A stretch of DNA of 64,000 bases from Pristionchus mayeri (lineage: Eukaryota; Nematoda; Chromadorea; Rhabditida; Neodiplogasteridae), in assembly GCA_036245805.1 (NCBI GenBank), contig BTRK01000003.1, positions 44,816,044 through 44,880,043 on the forward strand, read 5' to 3'. Of the stretch, positions 12,717-23,300 are shown in pieces (the stretch's first letter is position 1; each line of letters starts with the position of its first letter). A model generated the notes under the pieces. The model was not told the origin of the DNA, searched no databases, and saw nothing but the letters and a program-made list of their open reading frames with translations. Both the position numbers and the translations under genes were made by a program.

Positions 12717-13725
12717 CGCGTCTTCCGAGAGATTGCATAACTCCCCGGCACCAGGAGCCCCAACTTTGAGCACTATCCTCGAGATAATTATACCAGAGTA
12801 TATTGGGGACGAGAAAAATTTCTGCGTTGGCCGTTTTTTTCAGAACCGGTATTTTCCGGTTCCGCTCCCGGCCCTACCATATATCAGCTCCCAGATGAGC
12901 TAGAAGAATGGCATTGGGCTCAAAATGTTCGGAAAATTATTTCAAACAACTTTTATGTTGACATTAAGTTGCCTGGATGACGACTTCATGTTGAAAATAA
13001 TCAAAAAGTGATTTTTAATTGAGAAAATAAATCCTAGCGGCTCGGGGACCGCACCTTTTCGTGTACACCGACATCATTTTCAGAATCTACGTGCATTTTT
13101 ACATCAGGAAAAAAAATTGAGCCCAGTCAAGTAGGGGTGGGAATTGACCATACTGATTTTTATTAGTAAATGTTATAAAACATCAAAAATATGCACAATG
13201 GAGCGCCTATCGTAAAGAATCAAAATTATGAACATTTGAAATGTTCGACATTGCGATGATTTTCGCTGCAGTATGGTCAATTCCCACCCCTACTTGACTG
13301 GGCTCAATTTTTTTCCTGATGTAAAAATGCACGTAGATTCTGAAAATGATGTCGGTGTACACGAAAAGGGGTGGGGTCCCCGAGCCGCTAGGATTTATTT
13401 TCTCAATTAAAAATCACTTTTTGATTATTTTCAACATGAAGTTGTCATCCAAGTAACTTTATTTCAACATAAAAGTTGTTTGAAATAATTGTCCGAACAT
13501 TTTGAGCCCACATCCATTGTACTAGCTCATCTGTGAGCTGATATATAGTAAGGCCGGGAGCGGAACCGGAAAATACCTAAAACCCGGTTCTGAAAAAAAC
13601 GGTCAACGCAGAAAGTTTTCTCGTCCTGAATATACTCTGGCATAATTATCTCTAGGATAGTGCTCAAAGTTGGGGCTCCTGGTGCCGCTGGGGGTCCGTT
13701 TTCATGCAATCTCTCAGAAGACGCC
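12717..13725. repeat. 1-kb palindromic element
   Basis: The outer arms (AGAGATTGCAT and GGGGCTCCTGGTGCC on the right, their inverse on the left) continue through ATATACTCTGG, GGTTCTGAAAAAAACGG and AAAATGATGTCGGTGTACAC to a centre near 13200. The arms are highly similar, which suggests a young or gene-converted element. Confidence 0.88.
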
Positions 13726-13849
13726 TGTTATTATAATACTTCTATTTTCTCATTGTTACAATAAGCTAAGTAAAATTTGAAGAAAAATATAATTGTGCTC
13801 CTAACAAAATTATGATTTTTTAAGAACTTGCCCCACTTTTATGCTGTGC

Positions 13850-14048
13850 AAATTTTCAAGGAGAACTTCACAAATTTGAATTCCCGCAATTCCATATCTC
13901 GGCTCCCAGTAGAGCTAACTTGAAAATTGGAATATGTGGTGGAAACGTAAAAACCACCCCATATTCCAATTTTCAAGTCGCTAGCTCTACTGGGAGCCGA
14001 GATATGAAATTGCGGGAATTCAAATGTGTGAATTCTCCTTGAAAATTT
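13850..14048. repeat. 200-bp near-perfect hairpin
   Basis: The arms 13850-13945 and 13955-14048 pair through GAATTCCCGCAATT, ATCTCGGCTCCCAGTAGAGC and CTTGAAAATTGGAATATG, leaving a loop of about ten bases. Transcripts of either strand would fold into a long hairpin. Confidence 0.88.
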
Positions 14049-14440
14049 CCACGCCATTAATCGCTTAAAGGCATGCCCGATTTCTAATTAAAAATTCTCG
14101 CTACATCGAATTCCCTGGTTTGCTATTCTTGATTTTGTTTGTTTTTTTTTATTTGTTTTCGATTATCTCAATACTATGCATATTTAAAGCGCATTTATGC
14201 AAGAATATAAACAGACATAAAACGTAATATTACGATTATAATTGATTGCTTATTGAAAGATGGCACGAACCGATCAGTGATAAAATATCGGGATTGAATA
14301 CGAGCAATTTGAGGAATTCGGAAGTACCTGGTTCGTAAATGTTACAAGCAGACTATTCTTGGCAAATTGCCAGGTTTATTTGAGTTCACAGGATTGCTCG
14401 CAAGCCAAATATAGTCAATTAGTCCACCCTCTTTGACCTA

Positions 14441-14514
14441 TCTCAGAGTATGGAGTGATGCACCTAGCGAGTACATCACCGTTCCCCTTGCAGCACGCAA
14501 GGTGGACGATGCAC
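14441..14514 (-). pseudogene. decayed LRR-gene exon X (minus strand)
   Basis: Read on the minus strand it starts GTGCATCGTCC and ends TACTCTGAG. It has about the same 74-base length as the exon at 60780-60853. The donor after CTCTGAG is lost (atagg instead of gtagg). Confidence 0.45.
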
Positions 14515-14744
14515 GTGATAAGAGATGACCGAATGAATCTATCTATACTGCTCGCATTCTAGGTCGGCCCAACTAGTGCAAGAGTGCGTGATTTGGACAG
14601 AGGCATATATATAATGAAAACAGCTAAGCCAAATTTAACGGTATTTTTTTGCTCGTATGTTCCCAAACGAAATTGAGACTAAACAGCAACGCCGGAATTT
14701 CACATAATTTACTCGTCGGGTAACAATACTAAACTCAACTTTCA

Positions 14745-15345
14745 AGTTGTTTACTCAAAACCTTCCAAATTGGCTACCAACGGTCGGCAACTTGAAATAA
14801 AGGCCTTTTTACGGTAGTTATTAAACATCAGCGCGCTGGCGCGCGCGGATGCGCATCGTACAACGGTTGATTCAGGTGGATATCCCTCATCGAGTACTAT
14901 GTGTAGGATAACTCTAGAACACCTGCCCTCTAGTTCTGTTTTTGGTTGCGGTAGCCCGGGCCTTATCACAAACTGCCTTCATTTCAAGTTGCCGGCCGTT
15001 GGTAGCCGATTTCTCTTAATTTGAATTTTTATATAGCTAGTTAGCATCCAGACCTACAAATGCAAAAAATAAAAATGCCCCCCCCCTACTCATCTGAAGG
15101 AGCTAAAATTGAACAATGTTAAAATATTTCGAAATTTATTATTAAGTACTTTCAACGAAATCGTATGAAAATTGGTAGGTTCGATCTATTGAATATTGCG
15201 CATTTTTAAAGATATCACTCGTTCTGATCGAAAGCGAAATGGAAAATTTCGAAATTTGACGTTTCCTGACTAAACTGCGGCGCATTTCTCAGTGCGTGAT
15301 CTAGAAAAATAAATAGGCTACGCCCGAGCTACACTCAACGAGTAC
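14745..15345. repeat. palindrome-family remnant with GCGCGC/GGATGCG core
   Basis: It carries the core GGCGCGCGCGGATGCGCATC followed by a TCCCTCATCGAG block. The same arrangement occurs in the elements at 45.75 kb, 47.85 kb, 50.03 kb and 51.11 kb. CAAGTTG/CAACTTG blocks around it are inverted. A C9 run is at 15078-15086. The right side is cut by the LINE fragment at 15379. Confidence 0.5.
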
Positions 15346-15378
15346 TACATATATGCCAATTGTAGATTTAATAGATTT

Positions 15379-15931
15379 TGGTCGTCTCTCCAGCGTACGC
15401 GTGGCTTCCCAGGGGGGCGGCTCCTGTTGTAGGGTGTCCAGACTGTAGTAGCGCGACTCCACTGCTCCAGATTCATTTGCCTAATTTTGAGTGCCCACCG
15501 TGCTTTCCGTTTCAATCCCTCCTCGACCCAGTCTCTTAGCTTGGTGATTCCACGAACTCGCTCATTCTTCCAACGATCTCTGATCGTAACTCCCAATATC
15601 CTCCGTTCCATATTTCGTTGAGTAACACTCAGTCGTTCCTTCTCACTCGATCGTAATGCCCAGACTTCGCATCCGTAGAGTACTGTACTTGTGATGCAGC
15701 TTTCAAAGAGCCGTCGCCTGATCTTCATGGGTAAAAGGCGTGACGATAGAAGATGGGGCAGCTTACTCCATGCGTACCAGCCCAGTCCAATCCGATGTTC
15801 AATTTCGTCGGAGTGATCTAGGGGAAGACTGATTCGCCCTCCTAGATATGTGGCTCTTTCGACAAATTCGAACCGTAGATTGTCAATAGTGATTGGATTC
15901 CTGGTAGAGGTGCAGGAGGTGAGTAGATTGG
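15379..15931 (-). mobile_element. RTE-type LINE, 3' end of reverse-transcriptase ORF, inverted copy
   Basis: The minus-strand frame encodes the region after the catalytic RT domain that is typical of RTE LINE proteins. It has an ATYLGGRIS block, a YGCEVWALR block, TQRNMERRILG, and a basic GKPRVRWRDD terminus. The catalytic FADD-type motif lies upstream in this family and is not present, so the copy cannot be active. It breaks just after RWRDD and lacks the natural tail. It forms the left arm of a head-to-head pair with 16013-16676. Confidence 0.8.
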
Positions 15932-16012
15932 TCTTTGCTGCATTGATTTCGAGACCAACTCTTCTGCAAGCGCTCATCAACTTCTTCAACATTTTCTCCA
16001 ATTCGGGTCGCG

Positions 16013-16676
16013 ACCAATCTACTCACCTCCTGCACCTCTACCAGGAATCCAATCACTATTGACAATCTACGGTTCGAATTTGTCGAAAGAGCCACATATC
16101 TAGGAGGGCGAATCAGTCTTCCCCTAGATCACTCCGACGAAATTGAACATCGGATTGGACTGGGCTGGTACGCATGGAGTAAGCTGTCCCATCTTCTATC
16201 GTCACGCCTTTTACCCATGAAGATCAGGCGACGGCTCTTTGAAAGCTGCATCACAAGTACAGTACTCTACGGATGCGAAGTCTGGGCATTACGATCGAGT
16301 GAGAAGGAACGACTGAGTGTTACTCAACGAAATATGGAACGGAGGATGTTGGGAGTTACGATCAGAGATCGTTGGAAGAATGAGCGAGTTCGTGGAATCA
16401 CCAAGCTAAGAGACTGGGTCGAGGAGGGATTGAAACGGAAAGCACGGTGGGCACTCAAAATTAGGCAAATGAATCTGGAGCAGTGGAGTCGCGCTACTAC
16501 AGTCTGGACACCCTACAACAGGAGCCGCCCCCCTGGGAAGCCACGCGTACGCTGGAGAGACGACCTTAGCCGAGCCATTGGCACACATTGGTGGAGTGCA
16601 ACCTATGCAGAATATAGACAAATCCTCATCTGAGCAAACTGCCTGATATGATAAACTGATTGATTGATTGATTATC
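16013..16676 (+). mobile_element. RTE-type LINE 3' end with (TTGA)n tail
   Basis: This copy encodes the same RTE C-terminal region as its inverted partner but runs on past RWRDD to a natural stop at 16631-16633. It is followed by about 15 bases and a tandem GATT run (16657-16674), the microsatellite-like 3' tail typical of RTE elements. It is 5'-truncated, as is usual for LINE insertions. The tail abuts the right arm of the large inverted repeat at CTAGCAATT, so the LINE probably inserted there. Confidence 0.85.
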
Positions 16677-17821
16677 TAGCAATTTCACTTTGCCTTACCA
16701 GGCCATTTCCCGTCTCACTCGCTTCTTACCTCCTCCAGGTAGTACGAATGCCAATACGATCTCATTTGACTGTTTAAAATGCAACAAGCCTTTTTCTCAA
16801 TCTAAATTCTAAACACTTCATGTGCAAGGCAGTTGCACGCTCACGAATATCATATTCCAACTTCAAGTATGACTCCGACATTTGCATGTCGTTCCCAACC
16901 ATAACAATCCCAATGTATCTACCAGGCCAATCCTTGTTCCACTCGTGCTTTCTCTCCTTCATTTCAAATTATTTCTATGATCTGCAAATGAATTACATTT
17001 TTGTGCGATGAATCATCCCAATATCCGCATATGTCGAAGCATCAATCAAAATACTGAAAATATCCAAACTGCGGAAACTTTCATTGCCCATGTTTCGTGC
17101 TTCGCAGATATCTCATATAACAATCAATTTTACAACACCAGTTCTGTTGAAATTTTCATTCGGAAAAACTACAAAATAATTGTAATCGTATAAGAAAATG
17201 CTCTATCGCTACTAGGCTTTCGCGATAAGTTGCGAGCAATTAAAGCAAGGGGCCGATATGCCATTTCTTTTGAGAGGCGTAATATAGAACGTGACGCAAA
17301 TATAGATATTTTAAAGATTATCATTATACAATTTTTATATCCACATGGCACAGTTTCCAATGCTGCAAGAATCGTGCGAATGGTTATGAGCAACTACGAT
17401 AACTCGGAACTTCCTGGTGAGCAATTGCGACAGGCAGGCCATTGTAAATATAATAAAACAACCGCATCTCTCCATAATAAACAATTCCTTGAAAGTCAAA
17501 CAGATTAAGATTGCAGGTTCCCGATAATTTCACCTACTTAAAAGTAGGAAGTGATACGCCCGCAGTAGCCGTTATTTCTGCTGAACGAAGAGTAGAAGAT
17601 GCATCTGAGGTGACAGAAATGGTCTCTTCACTTCACTTACTCGTACTCGTACTATTTCTTACCTGTTTGCGATGGGGAGTGTTGAGATGTATAGGTAGAC
17701 ACCGGCTTCAGTGAGCAGAAGAATATGTAGATGCTTTAAAAAGAAGCAAGGGCATTATCGCTGTCTAACAACTAGTCAATATTTTTAGACAAATTTGGAG
17801 CGGAAATAGTCGGGAGATTGT
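16673..17821 (-). repeat. right arm of the large inverted repeat (3' flank of the transposon-like gene)
   Basis: It is the reverse complement of 5994-6981. From right to left it holds the last codons of the gene at 17785-19315, then about 1.1 kb of downstream DNA. A frame of 67 codons in the flank is conserved in both copies, but it lies antisense to the gene and shows no recognisable domain, so I do not call it a gene. Confidence 0.8.
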
Positions 17822-19315
17822 GCAAAGGTTTTGAGAACCCAGAGGAGTGTGCACTCCTCCCCAGTAGTTCCCTCCATCTCCCCCATCGCTTCCATGAATA
17901 CCTCAGTGGCAGACGCAGCTATATGAAGCTGGCAGTACAGAGAGTGAACAGAAGTGAGTTGATCACGCTCTGAATCAGTGAGATACTCCCAGTCATCTCT
18001 GACATGTGGGATTACCTCCCTCTTGAACTGCTCAAGCCTCTTGTTGAAAGCAACCTGGGTCGAGGCACGATCTGACATGCAAGACGAAATAGAGCATACA
18101 AAAGAATGAAGGAGCTGCCCAGTTTTAGTGCCACTAGCCACTAATTCGACTCTATTAAGCTTTCCTTTCAACGCCTCCATAGACTCAATAGCAGTTTTCA
18201 CGTGCACATGGGCAAGACCTAGGTTGAACACCTTGCTTCCATTATCATCCCTATCCACGCTCACTAAATACGTCTGGAGCTTGTACCTTCGCTTCGTCGT
18301 CTCATCGGAGATGAGAGTTAGATTGTTCTCGCCCACTACTTCCGCTAAGACTTCGTTCACTTGTTGCGTCGCTAACGCAAGGAGAGCGATCGAGTCATTC
18401 CTAATTGTGCTTAGTGAGGGGTAATCAGATAGAGATCGATCTACGAAAGATAACCGAAACAGCTTGAATAACCGAGTTCACTTTAGCGTCGGGTATCCCC
18501 AATGATATAAGCTCAATTATCAGATGGTGGAAAGCGATCGTGAATTTTCCGTTCACCTTAGTGATTACGGTCTTCTCATTCTCCAATTCCTCAATCCTAT
18601 CCAACAAAGCTTGTCTTTCAAGAACCCCACTCTCCAACTCTCTCCGCATCTCTTCTAGCGCCTTCCTATCGCTCTCATTTCTCGTAGGAGACGGACGGGA
18701 ATCATTGCGTTTAAGTTGAGTGACCTCGAATCGCAAGAATGCATTGTCTTTCCTGAGACCACAGATCGTTTTACGTTTAGAAGCGTTCATGGCGCGAGAC
18801 TTCGCCAGCATGTGAAAGGAAGGGTCCTTTGAGCGCTCAGTAGAACGTGGTTGCTGTATACAACACTTAGCGTAGCTCATAATTCCCTTACTAATTATGC
18901 CAGAAACTTCACGAGACGTAGAAGGGTCGATGCTACAACCAGGAATTACATCCGCATTTTCTACAGCCTTATCGCAATGGGAAGAAGCAAAAGAAAGAGA
19001 CCTATCTCCAAACACACTCTCGCAATCGTACGTGGTCTGATAAAACTCAGTCATCTTGCTTACTCTATCGATCCCATGCGCGCCACACTTCTTTGCGCTG
19101 CTCTCGCGTTTACGCAAACTATTCATGAACCACTTGTACGTATCGAAGATCGCAGAAAGCTTAGTCTCCTCAACTTCTCCAACTAACGAGCTAATGCGCG
19201 ACCTATTGTCTGGAAGGGACTCACTAATCAACAGAAGATGAGCAGCGTTCGCTTGTCCTTGGTCGACCGCAGCTAATTCCTTGAGTCGAGCACGATGCGC
19301 TTGCGCCGTTGCCAT
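17785..19315 (-). pseudogene. transposon-like multi-copy gene, frameshifted
   Basis: Two overlapping minus-strand frames join into one protein if one frameshift is allowed near 18430-18450. The upstream frame probably starts at MATAQAHRARLKE, just after a tgttag acceptor at 19318. It has a coiled-coil stretch (ALEEMRRELESG to IEELENEK) and then a helical block, FTIAFHHLIIELISLGIPDA. The downstream frame carries NLTLISDETTKRRYKL and a CMSDRAST block. From memory, this order (helical block, S/TDxTxK, then MSDR) matches large, high-copy, probably transposon-encoded proteins of cnidarians and molluscs. I cannot name the superfamily or assign catalytic residues. The C-terminus (PDYFRSKFV) looks short for that family. 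An inverted truncated copy at 5994-6981 supports mobility. Confidence 0.5.
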
Positions 19316-19467
19316 TCCTAACACAAAAGAAAACACAACGAAAACACAACAACGATCTTTATCAGCAAAAGATCGATCGCCCAATCGAGCAGTAGTCGCT
19401 GGAGTTACAGTAGTTTTTTCAGTGTGTCACACGAAATATTTTTTTCTTTAAAAATCATTTAAAAAAG

Positions 19468-19541
19468 GACGACTTCCATATATTTCTGGTTTTTTAATAG
19501 AAATTGTATCAAAAAATCTCAAATATACGGAAGTCGTCCTC
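19468..19541. repeat. short hairpin upstream of the transposon-like gene
   Basis: GGACGACTTCCATATATTT at 19468 is mirrored by AATATACGGAAGTCGTCC ending at 19541, with about 35 AT-rich bases between. It lies about 150 bases upstream of the gene's probable start and could be a terminal inverted repeat of another small element. Confidence 0.6.
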
Positions 19542-20361
19542 TTTGCAAACACCGAAAATGTATTTTCACAACGGTAAAACGCTTAATTTTGACAGCCTGA
19601 TTCTCTTTTATTTGATATTTATATTTATTTTTATTGTGAAAACAATTTTTTGTGATTGATAATCTACCAAAAACTGAGGAAATGAAGCTTCGACACATAA
19701 TTCTGAAAACACGTATATTTTCGATCACATCGTGCTTCTCCGGTTCTGCAACATATCTCTTTTTGCTTTGCTTGTTGTTCTTTCAAGATGTGTTCATATT
19801 CATTCCAATCAATAAAATTGTCGAAAAATCGCATTAAATATTTTTTAAAAATGTTTTAAAATAATGAAAGAATTTGGCTTGAAAAGTAGGGTAGTTTGAA
19901 AGAAAAGCGTCGGAAGGAGGCAACCAATATTCCGTACTCAAAAATTCGGGCTGCCGTCCCTAATCCCCACCAGTTTTTGACAAAACTTCAAGATATTTGA
20001 ATTCGCGCATTTCCCTGGCCCATCAAGCGTCCATGGCACTCAGCCAACTAATCATAACTCTGTTGAGGGTAGAGATGTTAATGTATTTTTTTTTGGAAAC
20101 TTTAGTCGTTAAGAGGAGCTTGGCCATGGTTATGAAAGGGTCCAAAGTTGAACTTTGCCTACAGTCCTCCTTTAACTTAGGTTCGACATTCACAAAAATA
20201 ATATTTATCAAATTGACAAAGTGTGCAGGAGCTGACGTTTTTTGTTACTGTTAGTACTGCAAGAAACGGTGAGCATGTCTAATTGTAAGTAGTTTATCTG
20301 CAGCAAGGTTTATCTTGCTACATCCATCTGCGTGCAGTTTGCGGGCAGAGAGGGAGAGTGC
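19542..20361. other. AT-rich stretch with no supported gene
   Basis: No splice-flanked open segment is visible between the hairpin and the LRR-gene start. The last 140 bases (from about 20220) are repeated at 22.48-22.78 kb as part of the tandem duplication of the LRR gene's 5' part. Confidence 0.45.
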
Positions 20362-23300
20362 ATGGCGAGTGTGAAGGTGAGTCAGAGTGATACTGTAGGT
20401 CTATATTATTGATTTATATTTGTTATTGCAACTCGAACGTTCAAGAATTGTTTTCATCCCAATTTTGCCGAGTTAGTAGACGACATGAATCGTCAATGTG
20501 ACGAGTGCTATGGGGAGTTCTAAAATAATTCTGATAATTCTTAAATATATGCCTGATGTCCAACAAAAATCCATGCGTCCGAATGCTCGTCGGTATGTCA
20601 TCGAGAAGAAGCACGAAACAACCTAGTGGTACTATGAAAAAGATTATTATTATTGTTGTTGTTATGGATAGCATTTCAGGCGCGTGACGTCACTGATGTT
20701 CTAACAGTCTGTCAGTGCGAGTCTCACGAATGCACGAGCATGCTGAGCACTGTGCTACCGCTGATGAGCAAGGGTGAGAAATTGGAACTCGAGGAAACTG
20801 AAACAGCAACATAATAGACGTAGGTCATTCGAAGTTTTAAAAGTAGACCAGCGCATTTGAGTCGAACAATCGTCCGCGCGTATTCATGTTTCATGATATT
20901 TTTGTTACTTTCTGAGCATTTTTATTGTAGATATTTCGTGTATTTCTTTTAAAAATATCTTCTCATCATCAGATGTCTCCTCTCTGTCGCTGGAAGACGA
21001 GCTGATCGGAGAGCGACTCTCTGACTCCGCAGCACATGTTCTGCTTGACGGATGCAGGTATACGGTAGGGGAGTGAGGTTACGGTAGGAGTACGAATATC
21101 GGTAGAATATGGTAGATGCGAATTATTGGTTAAAATAATCTATTAAAAAGGAGTACGGTAGACCGATATTGATATATTATTACGGTAGTCTCCGTAGGTC
21201 AAATTCGATTACGGTAGTATCAGTATTTCAAAGTCTTCTCGCGCAGCGGGGCTCCTCTCTCCTGCCTTTCCTTCGAGCATGTCGACTTCTCTGCTGTACG
21301 CCCTTGGACACTCGCGCTCATTGCCAGCTTCGATCGATTGGAGGAGGTGAGGGAGTGATGCGGTCGGGATTACTGTAGGAAGGTTACGGTAACGGTTTGG
21401 TAAGAAATTGTGTAGAATAGGATGTATTGTGCACAGTCGGAAAAAATCGCGGGCGTTAGAGTAAATGGTGCGTGCTAGAAACATTTGAAAAGGTGGCTTT
21501 GATTTGAGAAAAATCTGATTTGAGATAGTTAAATTCGCGTTCCTCTATCGATTCATTATCCCGCGAAATAGACTGTAACGATCTAGGGTCGAGTAGTATA
21601 TATAAATAAATTCCTAAATGATGTTTGGGTTCTAAATGGATTTTCCACACGATGTATGTGAGCTCTTCAGGATCACTAATTGAGTAGATAGTAGATTCTT
21701 GAGTAGATTCTACATCACCCGACCTTCTTTTAAAAGCATACAAGATATACATTCGTCCACTCTTAGAATCGTCCAGCATAATATGGAATCCCACTTCAGT
21801 AGGTCTTGTAAATGAACTCGAATCTGTGCAGAGAGAGTTTACCAGGAGAGTTCTGCGACGTTGTTCTGTCCCCCCACTGTCCTATCCCGATAGATTGAAA
21901 ATTTTCACACTTGAAACCCTTGAGTATCGCCGCGCCTTACGGGATATGTTCTATGTGTATGATTCCATTCATAATACCGTTCACCACGACTCTGCTGACT
22001 TGTACACAATCACTCCGCTCACTCGTGATTTGCGCTCCTCAAATAGTTTACGCATTTCTATTCCCTTCAGAATGCCGGTCTCGATTTCAACTTGTGCTAG
22101 TAGAGTCCTACCGCTCTGGAACACCCTCCCTGACCCAATAGTTATCTCACCCCGTCCCATGTTCCGCAGAGAAATCAGTAAATTCCCCGACCTAGCCCTA
22201 TCAATCTCACGAATTCGATTGTAACATATAACTGTCACATACCACCAACCCATTCCCCCAGCTCGCTGTGATCGAGCCCGAAGACCGACCTGCTCTTCCC
22301 TATTCTTCCCTCAACGGCTATTAATGCTGTCGGTGATAAAGATTAAAGATTAAAGATTAAAGATAGTATTTGTTGTAGAGACCCAGCGATTTCCTGTTTC
22401 GAATAAGTTAGACAAGGCAGATCTGTTGTTAAACAGCAGTTGATCTGTCGGTTATGTTCGGTATGAAGAAAAATAATATTTATAAAAATGGCAAAATGTG
22501 CAGGAGTTAGACGAATTTTGTTACTGTTAGTAGTGCCAAAAACGGTAATCGTGTCTAATTGTAAGTACTGTGGGAACAGAACGGGTAGTCCGTGGCGTGG
22601 TGGCGAAATTTAGTATATTTGATCATAAATGTACGCGGAACGCGGACGAAAAAACGTTCCGCGTATATTTAGAATCAAATGTACTAAATCTCGCCACCAC
22701 ACCACGGACTACGCTTTCCGTTCTCAAAGTAGTTTATCTGCAGCAAGCTTCCACGAGCTACATCCATCTGCGTGCAGTTTGCGGGTCGAGAAGGAGAATG
22801 CAGGGCGAGTGTGAAGGTGAGCGAAGAGGGAAACTGTAGGTCTATATTATTGATTTATATTTGTTATTACAGTTGAAGCCTTCAAGAATTGCTTTCATTC
22901 AAATTTTGTCGAGTTAGTAGACGACATGAATCGTCAATGTGACGAGTGCTATGGGGAGTTCTAAAATAATTCTTAAATATATGCCTGATGTCCAACAAAA
23001 ATCCATGCGTCCGAATGCTCGTCGGTATGTCATCGAGAAGAAGCACGAAACAACCTAGTGGTACTATGAAAAAGATTATTGTTATTGTTGTTGTTATGGA
23101 TAGCATTTGAGGCGCTTGACGTCACTGCGGTGCTGACAGTCTGTCAGTGCGAGTCGCACGGTTGCACGAGCATGCTGAGCACGGTGCTGCCGCTGATGAG
23201 CAAGGGTGAGAAATTGGAACTCGGTGAAACTGAAACTGCAAAAAAATATTTTAAAAATCGCTAAAAATGCAAAAAAACACATAATATAAATTTTTGGCCA

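Noticed and set aside
18851..19241. Plus-strand open frames of 60-110 codons
   Set aside because: They lie antisense within the transposon-like gene and show no independent signals.
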